From Viridibacillus arenosi (GTDB lineage: Bacteria; Bacillota; Bacilli; Bacillales_A; Planococcaceae), in contig NZ_MSPW01000003.1 of assembly GCF_001955655.1 (NCBI RefSeq), forward strand, positions 186,001 through 250,000: a DNA stretch of 64,000 nt. Direction: 5' to 3'. The stretch's first letter is position 1. Each line of letters begins with the position of its first letter. Made by a program: the position numbers and the translations under genes. Below the pieces are notes generated by a model that saw only the letters and a list, made by a program, of their open reading frames with translations, did no database searches and had not been told where the DNA came from. Below, one piece after another: positions 46,304 to 54,855 of this stretch.

Positions 46304-47157
46304 TTAATTGCCTCCCGAATTTCAATCACAATAGGTATTACTAGTAAACTAGCATAAGAAATATAAAGTCCTATGCTAATTGGAGTTAAAGCTAATTCAG
46401 TAAACGTTGGATAAAAATAATACGTCGTCATACCAAAGTAACTGCCAATAATATTCGTTAAAAGAAGTGTTAATATGATCCCGAGCAAAAAACCATCTCT
46501 TTTTTCAAAAACGAATAATGAAAATGTGGAACGGTTTTTCAAGCCATAACCACGTGCTTTCATCGAATCAGCCGTCTCAATTGCATTTTCAAGCGCCCAA
46601 GTTATAAGAATGGAGATAATGCGAATCCCGCTTTTTACTCTTTGCCATGGGTTGCCGGCTGAAATATCCATGCCTATTGTTTTTTGTGCATGTGAAATAA
46701 TAGTAATTTGATGTTTAAAACGCGGGACAAGACGTAATGTTAATGAAATGACCAGCGCTAGTGCGGGAGATACCTTACCGAATAAATAAAGAAATTTATC
46801 GGATGTCATTACAACGTTATAACAACCAAACCAAAAAATGACTGAACAGATCATAATCGACATCGCAAATCCATAAACAATAGCCTCTAATGTTATAGCA
46901 TTATAATCTATGTAAAATAGAATGATTTCCCCATCATGACTAATAAGTGGATTAATAATTGCAGCGATAAAAAACATCGGCACGAAAAATTTTAAGCCGC
47001 TAACAAATGATTTTCTATTCAGTAATAGACTTAATGTAATTGCTCCAATACATGTAATGAGTAAATAAACTGGATGCATATAGAACATGGAAAGTCCGAT
47101 GACAGATGCAAAATATGCGAAAAGGACAATGGGGTGATACGTTTCAAATGCTTTCAT
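46276..47157 (-). CDS. ECF transporter transmembrane component (EcfT)
   Basis: The 293-residue protein has about 5-6 membrane helices and the long cytosolic coupling helices of EcfT, with the second signature SMKARGYG (about 208-215) and a first-helix region around SHAQKTIGMDI. It transmits ATPase movement to the S component. AGAGGAG lies 12 bases before ATG 47157. It starts 26 bases after the lipoprotein gene. Confidence 0.9.
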   Translation of the reverse strand: MKAFETYHPIVLFAYFASVIGLSMFYMHPVYLLITCIGAITLSLLLNRKSFVSGLKFFVPMFFIAAIINPLISHDGEIILFYIDYNAITLEAIVYGFAMSIMICSVIFWFGCYNVVMTSDKFLYLFGKVSPALALVISLTLRLVPRFKHQITIISHAQKTIGMDISAGNPWQRVKSGIRIISILITWALENAIETADSMKARGYGLKNRSTFSLFVFEKRDGFLLGIILTLLLTNIIGSYFGMTTYYFYPTFTELALTPISIGLYISYASLLVIPIVIEIREAIKWRSLKYNM

Positions 47158-47182
47158 GATGCATAGTACTCCTCTTTAATCA

Positions 47183-48109
47183 TTATTTACCTATGTCGCG
47201 ACCTAGATCAACAGTGTATTGGAATTGAATATTGTCTCCATTTTTCACAGTAACTGCGCTAACCCCATAACTAGGGAACTGACCGTTTACAGAATACATC
47301 CAGCCACTTAGATCACCTGCATCAAATTCATATAAATGATTCATGCCTTCAATATAGACCGACCCATATTGATTTTCACCCGCTCCTTCATACTCAAGAT
47401 GAATACCATGTTCATTTGTCGCACGTCTTAAAATAGACCAAACCGTTTCATCTTCGTTTAAGATTTCATATTTAGTTGACTTTAAAATAACGCCGTTTTT
47501 TGGGACGTATTTTTCACTTTGTAATGCAGGTTTTAACATATCCCAATGTGTCAGCAATGTTGTAGCACTAATGGAGATGGTCACATATTCTTTTTTCTTT
47601 TCATCTTCTTTATTAGGCTTACTTGGCTTTTGAGCGACGTTATTATTTTCGGGTTTTTTATCTTTGTCTGGCTTTTGATCTTTTGACGGTGATTTATCCT
47701 TAGATGGAGCTGGACTTTTATCTGGCTTCTCTTTATTTGAACTAGTCGAAGTATCGTTACTAGGTGTTTTCGAAGTTGGTGTTGATTCAGTTTTAGATGT
47801 GCTAGTTGGTTGATCTTTTTTTGGCGTTACCTCTGCTTCATTTTTTTGTTCCTTTTGCTTTGTTTCTGTCTTTTTCTCTTCTTCTTTATTTGGCTTTTCA
47901 GCATCTATTGTTGAATCCTTTTCTATTTCTTCCTTTGTTGATTCTTCACCTTTATCTCCTTTAACGATTACCTTAGTCTCACTTGCTCCATAAACACTTT
48001 GTTCTTGCTCAGTTTGATTATTATATTCTTCAACTGATTGAATCTTACAGCCAGTGATAATGATCAATGAGAGAATCATCATTAGCCATAATGGTATTAA
48101 TTTTTTCAT
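47183..48109 (-). CDS. DUF4430 (transcobalamin beta-domain-like) lipoprotein
   Basis: The 308-residue protein has a lipobox IITGC (Cys near 20), then about 150 residues of disordered Lys/Glu/Ser/Thr/Pro linker (KDKSPSKDQKPDKDKKPE) and a C-terminal DUF4430 domain (about 175-308) with ETVWSILRRATNEHGIHLEY, DLSGWMYSVNGQFPSYGV and VKNGDNIQFQYTVD. DUF4430 is the fold of the C-terminal domain of transcobalamin and intrinsic factor. The long linker would let it reach through the wall. It lies between the barrel protein and EcfT. ATG 48109 is 6 bases from GAGGTG. I infer corrinoid capture at the membrane. Confidence 0.88.
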   Translation of the reverse strand: MKKLIPLWLMMILSLIIITGCKIQSVEEYNNQTEQEQSVYGASETKVIVKGDKGEESTKEEIEKDSTIDAEKPNKEEEKKTETKQKEQKNEAEVTPKKDQPTSTSKTESTPTSKTPSNDTSTSSNKEKPDKSPAPSKDKSPSKDQKPDKDKKPENNNVAQKPSKPNKEDEKKKEYVTISISATTLLTHWDMLKPALQSEKYVPKNGVILKSTKYEILNEDETVWSILRRATNEHGIHLEYEGAGENQYGSVYIEGMNHLYEFDAGDLSGWMYSVNGQFPSYGVSAVTVKNGDNIQFQYTVDLGRDIGK

Positions 48110-48138
48110 ATATCGCACCTCTTCTTATAGATGGGAAT

Positions 48139-48168
48139 AGGGTGCTGGAGATAAACTCCAACACCCTT
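48139..48168 (-). other. Intercistronic hairpin between barrel and DUF4430 genes
   Basis: AGGGTGCTGGAG (48139-48150) pairs with CTCCAACACCCT (48156-48167), one bulge, without a T run. It could stabilise the upstream message or act as a partial terminator or processing site that sets unequal levels of the two exported proteins. Confidence 0.55.
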
Positions 48169-48183
48169 CCTATATATTTCAAG

Positions 48184-49755
48184 TTATTTCGTTTTAACCG
48201 TTACTTTTGTCACGTTACTTTTGTTACCAGCCTTGTCTTTGGCATAGACTGTTAATTTAGTATTAGCCTTTTGATTTTTAATTTTAACAGTAAATTGCCC
48301 CTTACTATTTACAGTACCTTTACCGATAGACGTTTTACCTTTTAGTACATACACTTTTGCACCTTTTTCAGCTGTACCAGTCACTTTATTAGTCGACTTT
48401 GTTACTTTTTTAACTGATGGTGCTTTAGGAGCCGTTTTATCAGCTACTTTTAATGTGAATGCTTTGCTCTTATTTTTAGATGCATCTGTAACATAAATTT
48501 TCAATGTTGAATTAGCTTTTTGCTTTTTGATTGTTAAAGAGTATGTGCCTTTTGTAGATGCAGTAGTTGATGCTAGTAGCTTAGAGCCGTTATAAATCGT
48601 AACTTTCGCTCCTGCTTCAGCTTTGCCTTTAACAATTGTTGTTTGATCACTAACTTTATTAGCTGTTGCTACTTCAGGTGCTGTAATGTCAAATTTAAGT
48701 GACTCTGCAGCATCAGACATATCATAAATACGGTTTTTGCCTTTTACAAAGCGGTCATATGCAGCAAGTGCACGTAATCCTTGATCTGAAGACATTAAGT
48801 TTGGAATTTTAAGTGATAAACCGCTTTTTAATCCACCTGTAGCACTATCTACAAAACTTACTAGGTTAGAAACAGCCCAGTTACCATTACCTTTGACGAA
48901 ACGTGGATCCGTCTTTGGATTTGTTTGATTAGACGTTAAATTGATGATGAATTGAGATACCGTTTCAGGGCTGTCACCTTTTGCCCACTCTGAGTAGAAA
49001 CCACCTTGTTCACCTAGTTCTTTACCTAAATAATCATTTGCTTTTTCAACTGCTGCTTTTACCTTGTCATCCTTTGTATAAGGTGCTAAAGCCGTAGCCG
49101 TCATTGATGTTGAATCTTTATCAGATCCATAATCTAGAGCCCACGCAAATGATCCATCTTCAAATTGATCTTTTACTAAATCATTTACTAATTTAGTTCT
49201 TGTAATCTCTGCATATTTCGATTCCGTTGATAAATCATAATTTTTCGTATCAATAGCATTTAAGAAATGAAATTTATTCCCATTAGTTAATTTTTCTGCT
49301 TTTTCTGTAGCTAAATATGTATCATACATAGACTTAACTAAATCATATCCCCCAATATTACGTGGATCTTTGTTGATTGCTGTTAGTGCAATAATGACTT
49401 TTGAATATTTACCAACGTCTTCAGAGATTTTGCCATCTTTACTTTTAACCTCTTTGACTAGATTATTGTAATAAGTTTCATAGTATTTAGATGGAACTGG
49501 TACGCTAGCACGAGCGAAATCAGTTACGTAGTCTTCATCACCAAATGATGGATTCGGCACTTGTTGTAGTAAAAATGCCGCTGTTGAATTTAGAACGTTT
49601 TTATAACTGACATCTTTCGCTGGTACTTGAACTGTCGCTGACGTATTTTCTGCAGCGTTTACTGTCGACAATTGTCCTGGTAGTTGTGAAAACGCTAATA
49701 AACTTGCCATACCGATTGGTGCTGCCCATTTTCTTACCCATTTACTTTTGTACAT
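48184..49755 (-). CDS. Secreted alpha/alpha-barrel (intrinsic-factor alpha-domain-like) protein with Ig-like repeats
   Basis: The 523-residue protein has a signal peptide cut near VNAAEN. Residues of about 45-360 form an alpha/alpha toroid of the prenyltransferase/terpenoid-cyclase type: YSKVIIALTAINKDPRNIGG, FEDGSFAWALDYGSDKDSTS, SPETVSQFIINLTS, SSDQGLRALAAYDRF. Two very basic Big_6-type repeats (about 365-520) follow. The toroid is the same fold as the cobalamin-binding alpha domain of intrinsic factor. It is the first gene behind the B12 riboswitch. ATG 49755 follows ATGGGGG by 7 bases. Binding of corrinoid is inferred from fold and context; I cannot verify contact residues. Confidence 0.85.
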   Translation of the reverse strand: MYKSKWVRKWAAPIGMASLLAFSQLPGQLSTVNAAENTSATVQVPAKDVSYKNVLNSTAAFLLQQVPNPSFGDEDYVTDFARASVPVPSKYYETYYNNLVKEVKSKDGKISEDVGKYSKVIIALTAINKDPRNIGGYDLVKSMYDTYLATEKAEKLTNGNKFHFLNAIDTKNYDLSTESKYAEITRTKLVNDLVKDQFEDGSFAWALDYGSDKDSTSMTATALAPYTKDDKVKAAVEKANDYLGKELGEQGGFYSEWAKGDSPETVSQFIINLTSNQTNPKTDPRFVKGNGNWAVSNLVSFVDSATGGLKSGLSLKIPNLMSSDQGLRALAAYDRFVKGKNRIYDMSDAAESLKFDITAPEVATANKVSDQTTIVKGKAEAGAKVTIYNGSKLLASTTASTKGTYSLTIKKQKANSTLKIYVTDASKNKSKAFTLKVADKTAPKAPSVKKVTKSTNKVTGTAEKGAKVYVLKGKTSIGKGTVNSKGQFTVKIKNQKANTKLTVYAKDKAGNKSNVTKVTVKTK

Positions 49756-49812
49756 GTTGAAATCCCCCATATCTTTTTGTGAATTATTAGTAGTTTTCAC
49801 TTCAAAAGGATA

Positions 49813-49851
49813 CAAAAAAATGTAAAAGGGCAAAAAAATATCCCTTTACAC
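49813..49851 (-). terminator. Riboswitch-controlled terminator
   Basis: On the minus strand TGTAAAGGG and CCCTTTTACA form a stem followed by T7, between the B12 riboswitch and the first operon gene. It is the expected expression platform. Confidence 0.8.
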
Positions 49852-49957
49852 AATGCAAAGAGATTTTGGACGGCGAAATGCCAGAAAAATGTACAGTTAT
49901 ATACAAAAAGGCCTTCGATGCTCCAAATCTCCCCCTCGAAGATTGAAACTACATTAT

Positions 49958-50118
49958 AAAAGCAGGTCTCCTGGCTTGTGTATCTATTTACTCTTGTTCC
50001 TTCCCAGCGCATTATACATGCACCAGTGGTTTGCAACAATTTCATCCACACTTACAGTAGCGGGGCTGCATCGGATTTACACCGATTTCCCTTTTAGCTT
50101 ATGATCAACATAAGCACT
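49958..50118 (-). promoter_or_regulatory. Cobalamin (B12) riboswitch
   Basis: On the minus strand: GGGAAATCGGTGTAAATCC, then GCAGCCCCGCTACTGT, and the B12 box GCCAGGAGACC (49975-49965). These are the conserved blocks of the adenosylcobalamin riboswitch. With a terminator downstream, bound cobalamin should turn the operon off. Confidence 0.95.
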
Positions 50119-50242
50119 CTTATAAGAACTATTTAATTGTCTATTAATCTAAAGTATTTCATAAAAGTTTTAGAATGTAAATTAATATTTTTTATTGTAT
50201 TAAAATTCAGACTTTTTCGTATTAAAACAATAAAAACATAAT

Positions 50243-50281
50243 AAAACCCTACCTGTTTTTAGCAAAGGGTAGGGTTTTTAT
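50243..50281 (-). terminator. Terminator of the 50297-50455 gene
   Basis: AAAACCCTACC and GGTAGGGTTTT; functional in either direction. Confidence 0.85.
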
Positions 50282-50296
50282 AAAATTACTATGGCA

Positions 50297-50455
50297 TCAG
50301 ACTTCGTAATCATCGCTTCCCTTCGTATGTTGATTGAATGCGTTTAACTGCTCTACTGTTAAGTTTCTCACGTAAAGATAAAAATTCATCGACTCCATAC
50401 CATAATTTTCACAAGCTAGACAATACGTTTCATAACCTTCTCTATACATTTCCAT
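50297..50455 (-). CDS. Small soluble protein (52 aa), unknown
   Basis: ATG 50455 follows AGGAGGG by 8 bases. The product begins MEMYREGYETYCLACENYGM, has a C-x-x-C pair (Cys12, Cys15) and many Tyr, and no membrane segment. It has its own terminator. Small Tyr/Cys-containing proteins of this size occur widely in Bacillales, but I match no named family. Confidence 0.65.
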   Translation of the reverse strand: MEMYREGYETYCLACENYGMESMNFYLYVRNLTVEQLNAFNQHTKGSDDYEV

Positions 50456-50605
50456 GTGGATACCCTCCTGTTATATAACAAATTAATTATTTTTTATTAC
50501 TATATAACAGCCAGAGTTATCTGTCAATTGATTCATCAAAAAATATTTACCGTTTTTTCAACATAAAAACACCAAACTTTTTAATTGAAAGTTTGGTGTT
50601 TTATA

Positions 50606-52054
50606 TTAAATAATCGATGTCCCAGTCTTAACTTTGTCCTTCGTAACAAGACTTACTACAACAAATGCTACTAAAGATAAGATAATCGGCAACGTAACCG
50701 TATGCATACCTAATACACTTGGCATTATTTGATCAATGTAGATATAAGATGAAATCCCGATAATCATCGATGCAATTGCACCGTATTTGTTTCCTGTTTT
50801 CCAGTAGAGACCAAATACAACCGGCCATAAGAATACAGATTCCAATCCACCGAAAGCAAATAAGTTCAGCCAAATAAGTAAATCTGGTGGACGTAGAGCT
50901 ACTAGTACCACTGCTATCCCAATAACTGTAGTCACATAGAAACTTGCTTTTTTAATCTGTGCATCTGATGCAGTTGGTTTTATATAGTTTAAGTAAATAT
51001 CCTTTACCACAGTTGAACTTACTAAAATAAGTAAAGCATTGACGGTAGACATAATGGCCGCCATTGGAGCAGCTAGAACAATTCCTGCTAAATAAGGGGG
51101 TAATACTTTTAGCGTTAGTAAAGGCATCACTTTATCGCCTATTTCTACGCCTGGTAATACTGGACGTGCTAGTACACCGATTAAATGCATGCCAAACATA
51201 ACTGTAGCAAGTGCAATTGTGCCAATGATAATGGCTGTATGCATGCCTTTTGAGTTTTTATATGACATGGCACGAACGGCAATTTGAGGTAAGCCAATAA
51301 CACCTATCCCAATTAAAATCCAAAATGTCGAAACATATAATGGCGTTAAACTACGATCTGCCCCATAAGGAGATACAAGGTTTGGATTTTCAGCTACTAA
51401 ATCACTCATGATATTCGATATTCCACCACCAGCAATAACCGTAGCGACAAGTAAAATAACTGTCCCAATGACCATTACAGAACCTTGTACTGCATCTGTT
51501 AATGCTACTGCACGGAAACCGCCAATAATCACATAAATTAATACAGCACCTGCAAAGATAAACAATGCAGTAGAATAGTTTAAGCCTGTTAATGACTCAA
51601 TTAATCGCGCTCCACCAATCCACTGAGCTGCCATAGAAGCAAATAAAAATAAAATAATACTGATTGCAGATACAATGACAACTATTTTGCTTTGATATCG
51701 TTCTCGTAAAAAATCAATTAGTGTTATTGCTTGATATTTACGTGCAATAATTGCAAATTTTTTACCGAGAATCATTAGAACGAAGTAACCTGCTGGTAAC
51801 TGTGCCATGGCCAAAAGTACCCAACCGAGGCCTGTATTATAGGCAACACCTGGTCCACCAATAAAACTACCAGCACTTCCGTAAGTGGCCATCATTGTCA
51901 TCGCAAGTAAGAAGCCACCCATTTCACGTCCGCCAAGGAAATATTCTTGCAAGAACGAATTTGATTGCATGACTTGGCGATTCGCCCATATCCCAATTCC
52001 AAAAATAACTACTAGAAAAACAACTAATGGAATAATCACTTGCCAATGTATCAT
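50606..52054 (-). CDS. panF: Sodium/pantothenate symporter
   Basis: PanF imports pantothenate (vitamin B5) with Na+. The 482-residue SSS-family protein has about 13 membrane helices and the PanF pattern EYFLGGREMGGFLLAMTMMATYGSAGSFIGGPG and GGFRAVALTDAVQGSVM. The preceding gene is yhdT, its usual partner, overlapping by four bases (ATGA). Alternative SSS substrates (proline, acetate) are less likely given the YhdT link. Confidence 0.9.
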   Translation of the reverse strand: MIHWQVIIPLVVFLVVIFGIGIWANRQVMQSNSFLQEYFLGGREMGGFLLAMTMMATYGSAGSFIGGPGVAYNTGLGWVLLAMAQLPAGYFVLMILGKKFAIIARKYQAITLIDFLRERYQSKIVVIVSAISIILFLFASMAAQWIGGARLIESLTGLNYSTALFIFAGAVLIYVIIGGFRAVALTDAVQGSVMVIGTVILLVATVIAGGGISNIMSDLVAENPNLVSPYGADRSLTPLYVSTFWILIGIGVIGLPQIAVRAMSYKNSKGMHTAIIIGTIALATVMFGMHLIGVLARPVLPGVEIGDKVMPLLTLKVLPPYLAGIVLAAPMAAIMSTVNALLILVSSTVVKDIYLNYIKPTASDAQIKKASFYVTTVIGIAVVLVALRPPDLLIWLNLFAFGGLESVFLWPVVFGLYWKTGNKYGAIASMIIGISSYIYIDQIMPSVLGMHTVTLPIILSLVAFVVVSLVTKDKVKTGTSII

Positions 52055-52317
52055 TTGTGTTCACCCTCCTCATCGTCAAATGGCACATCTTTGAAGAGGA
52101 ATTTAATGACGAAAATTATAAGGATGACCATGAAAATAGTACCTGCAATACAGCTATAGAAAAACCACGCTGGAAAACCAAGTACATATGTATAAGAAGA
52201 CGGATCTCCTGATCCCATCCCATAAGCAAAGCCAAACCAAATACTAAAATTGATGATTACAAGAATCACCCCAATGATGGCTTCACGATGCGCAATCTTA
52301 AATCGCTTATCATTCAT
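52051..52317 (-). CDS. yhdT: YhdT family (DUF997) membrane protein
   Basis: The 88-residue protein has two membrane helices (about 12-34 and 45-70) with GFPAWFFYSCIAG between, the YhdT/DUF997 pattern found beside panF. AAAGGAG is 8 bases before ATG 52317. Its role with PanF is unproven, probably a small accessory subunit. First gene of the operon. Confidence 0.88.
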   Translation of the reverse strand: MNDKRFKIAHREAIIGVILVIINFSIWFGFAYGMGSGDPSSYTYVLGFPAWFFYSCIAGTIFMVILIIFVIKFLFKDVPFDDEEGEHK

Positions 52318-52559
52318 ATAACAATCTCCTTTGTGAAGAATCACAACATATTAAAAATAAGTTGCTTTTATAATAATACGTTCTCATTTAAAAAATTGAA
52401 AGTATAGAGTTTAGATTACATAATATTATTATGTAAACTAAAGAAATAAGTATTATTTTTGTATAAAAACATTAAATTATAATAAATGGTAATTAATGCT
52501 ATGATGGTTTATTTCCGAAGTAGCTAAGAGGAACCCTATTTACTCATTTAGGTTGAGGG

Positions 52560-52745
52560 GTAAAAGAAGGAATACCTTTAAAAACAACAAACTGGCAACT
52601 ACAAGATGTAATTCAACGTTATCTAGAACAAGTTAGAGGTGGCATCCCATTTGGCGCTGAGCAAGCTAATTTCAAGTATAAAGTGGTTCACCACTTTATA
52701 CTTGAAATATTGGACATAGATTGTGGATTTAGTGGCATAAAATAA
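52560..52745 (+). pseudogene. Short protein fragment ending in a perfect hairpin
   Basis: A 61-codon frame follows an in-frame TGA with no start codon. WQLQDVIQRYLEQVRGGIPFGAEQ resembles the N-terminal helix of some class I SAM-dependent methyltransferases, though this is from memory. After GAEQ the frame runs into an 18 bp perfect inverted repeat (52669-52686 with 52691-52708). It looks like a gene remnant cut off at the repeat. Confidence 0.4.
52669..52708. repeat. Perfect 18 bp inverted repeat with 4-base loop
   Basis: ATTTCAAGTATAAAGTGG, loop TTCA, then the exact complement. No T run follows. A separate terminator for the ycsI operon lies at 52761-52803. Confidence 0.85.
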
Positions 52746-52760
52746 GCTAAAGATATATAA

Positions 52761-52803
52761 AAAAGCGCCCTTAAGTTATGTTTCTAACTTGAGGGCGCTA
52801 TAA
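52761..52803 (-). terminator. Terminator of the pxpA-ycsG-ycsI operon
   Basis: AGCGCCCTTAAGTTA and TAACTTGAGGGCGCT form a near-perfect 15 bp stem. Confidence 0.88.
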
Positions 52804-52806
52804 AAC

Positions 52807-53598
52807 TTAAAGTACGCTTAAATTATCATCTTTTAAATCACTAATGAACATGCAGCCTGGTCCGTGCGTAATCATTATAGCTGGTTTACTTTCCATCGCT
52901 ACAGCTTGAGGCGTAACACCACAAGCCCAAAATACCGGAACCTCATCTTCTTTGATCGTTACAGCATCTCCAAAATCAGGAGTATTTACATCTGTAATCC
53001 CAATTCGGCTTGGATCTCCGATATGAATCGGTGCGCCATGAACATCTGGAAAGCGAGAAGTAATTTGTACAGCTCGGATTGCATCGGCATGTTTCATAGG
53101 ACGCATACTAACAACCATTGGGCCTTCGAAAATACCTGCTTTTTCACATGGGATATTCGTTTTATACATAGGTACATTACAGCCTTCTTCTATATGTCTT
53201 ACTGGAATACCACTTGCAAGAAGTGGTGTTTCAAAAGTGAAGCTACATCCTAGTAGGAAACATACCATATCATCTTCCCAATAATCTGTAACATCGGTTA
53301 CTTCTTCAGTAAAAACACCATCACGATATATTCGATATCTCGGAATATCTTTGCGAATATCTGCATCAGATGCAATAGAGTTAGGTGTATATGACCCAAT
53401 ATCGGATACATCTACTAGTGGACAAGATTTTGGATTGCGTTGACAGAATAATAAGAAATCATAAGCATACTCTTTCTTTAAAATCACTAAGTTTGCTTGC
53501 GTATAGCCTTTAGCCATACCTGCTGTTGGTCCAGTCAATTCACCATTTCGAATTAATGCTCGAATAGCATCTGGAGTCATCGTATCGTATTGTGTCAT
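52807..53598 (-). CDS. ycsI: YcsI family putative hydro-lyase (DUF1445)
   Basis: The 263-residue protein matches the DUF1445/D-glutamate-cyclase-like family: RNGELTGPTAGMAKGYTQANLVIL, CQRNPKSCPLVD, LLGCSFTFETPLL, VSMRPMK, FWACGVTPQAV and ITHGPGCMFISD. The relative DgcA-type enzymes convert D-glutamate to 5-oxoproline, which fits the adjoining oxoprolinase genes. AAAGGGG is about 7 bases before ATG 53598. Last gene of the operon. Confidence 0.88.
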   Translation of the reverse strand: MTQYDTMTPDAIRALIRNGELTGPTAGMAKGYTQANLVILKKEYAYDFLLFCQRNPKSCPLVDVSDIGSYTPNSIASDADIRKDIPRYRIYRDGVFTEEVTDVTDYWEDDMVCFLLGCSFTFETPLLASGIPVRHIEEGCNVPMYKTNIPCEKAGIFEGPMVVSMRPMKHADAIRAVQITSRFPDVHGAPIHIGDPSRIGITDVNTPDFGDAVTIKEDEVPVFWACGVTPQAVAMESKPAIMITHGPGCMFISDLKDDNLSVL

Positions 53599-53620
53599 CA
53601 CAATTCCCCTTTCTTTTTCA

Positions 53621-54841
53621 CTAGCTAAATAGTTTTGGTAATTCGATAATAAGTGTACGAACGCTAAGTACAGCCATAACAACTACAACAAAAATACCAG
53701 GGATGGTTAACCACATCGGATGCTTATAATTACCAACAACATCTTTTTTATATGCTGCGATCAATAACGTACCAAGTGCAAGCGGTAAGATTATTGCATT
53801 GATTGCTCCTACTAAAACTAGAATTTTCACAGGTTTACCAACGAATGCAAATGTGATAGTTGATACAACGATAAAGGCGATAATTACCCAGTTATGATAT
53901 TTTTCAATTAATGGATGGAATGAACGAATAAATGATACTGATGTATATGCAGCACCTACTACAGAAGTAATAGCTGCAGCCCACATAATAACACCAAACA
54001 TACGATAACCGATTTCACCTGCAGCTAATTTAAAGACAGAAGCCGGTGGGTTAGCAGGGTCAATTGCTAAACCTTGGTGTACAACACCTAATACTGCTAA
54101 AAACAGAGCTACACGCATAATACCTGTAGCAGCAATACCCGTTACAGAACTCTTTGTTACATCTGGTAAAGATTCTATACCTTTAACACCTGCATCAAGT
54201 AAGCGGTGGCCACCGGCGAATACAATGTAACCACCAACTGTTCCTCCAACTAAAGTTACGATTGATAAAATATCCAGTTTTTCAGGTGTAAATGTATTAG
54301 CTAATGCATCACCAACTGGAGGCGATGTTGTAAAAGCAACGTACATCATTAGTAAAATCATGATAAAGCCAGCTGCTTGTGCAACCTTATCCATCGCTTT
54401 ACCTGCCTCTTTTACAAGGAAAATGAAAATTGCAAAAATTGCACTTATTACTGCACCCGTAATCGGATCTAAGCCGAGCATAGCATTTAATCCTAGACCA
54501 GCTCCTGCAACGTTACCAATATTAAATGCTAGACCACCAATAACAATCATGATGGCTAATACAATACCTAAACCAGGAAGTACTTTGTTGGCAATCTCTT
54601 GACCACGCATACCTGATACTGCGATGATACGCCAAACATTCATTTGAGCAAAGACATCTAAAATAAGTGAAACTAAAATAACAAAGGCAAAACTAGCACC
54701 TAATTGTTGTGTAAAGACCGTCGTTTGTGTTAAAAACCCTGGTCCAATCGCTGATGTTGCCATAAGGAAAGCAGCTCCTAATAAGACGCTGCGTCCTACT
54801 TTCTTTCTCCCTTGCCCTTGATCTAAGTTAACCTTTGTCAT
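53621..54841 (-). CDS. ycsG: NRAMP-family transporter (YcsG)
   Basis: The 406-residue protein has about 11 membrane helices and is a member of the Nramp/MntH superfamily by its GPGFLTQTTVFTQQLGASFAF start. The metal-binding DPG of true Nramps is altered (GPG), so it may carry something other than metal. Its fixed place between pxpA and ycsI in Bacillales suggests a role in 5-oxoproline or glutamate-related uptake. AAAAAGGGG precedes ATG 54841. Confidence 0.85.
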   Translation of the reverse strand: MTKVNLDQGQGRKKVGRSVLLGAAFLMATSAIGPGFLTQTTVFTQQLGASFAFVILVSLILDVFAQMNVWRIIAVSGMRGQEIANKVLPGLGIVLAIMIVIGGLAFNIGNVAGAGLGLNAMLGLDPITGAVISAIFAIFIFLVKEAGKAMDKVAQAAGFIMILLMMYVAFTTSPPVGDALANTFTPEKLDILSIVTLVGGTVGGYIVFAGGHRLLDAGVKGIESLPDVTKSSVTGIAATGIMRVALFLAVLGVVHQGLAIDPANPPASVFKLAAGEIGYRMFGVIMWAAAITSVVGAAYTSVSFIRSFHPLIEKYHNWVIIAFIVVSTITFAFVGKPVKILVLVGAINAIILPLALGTLLIAAYKKDVVGNYKHPMWLTIPGIFVVVVMAVLSVRTLIIELPKLFS

Positions 54842-54855
54842 ATGAAAACCCCTTT

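Noticed and set aside
52864-53253. 129-codon frame antisense to ycsI
   Set aside because: Shadow of a conserved gene; no start signal.
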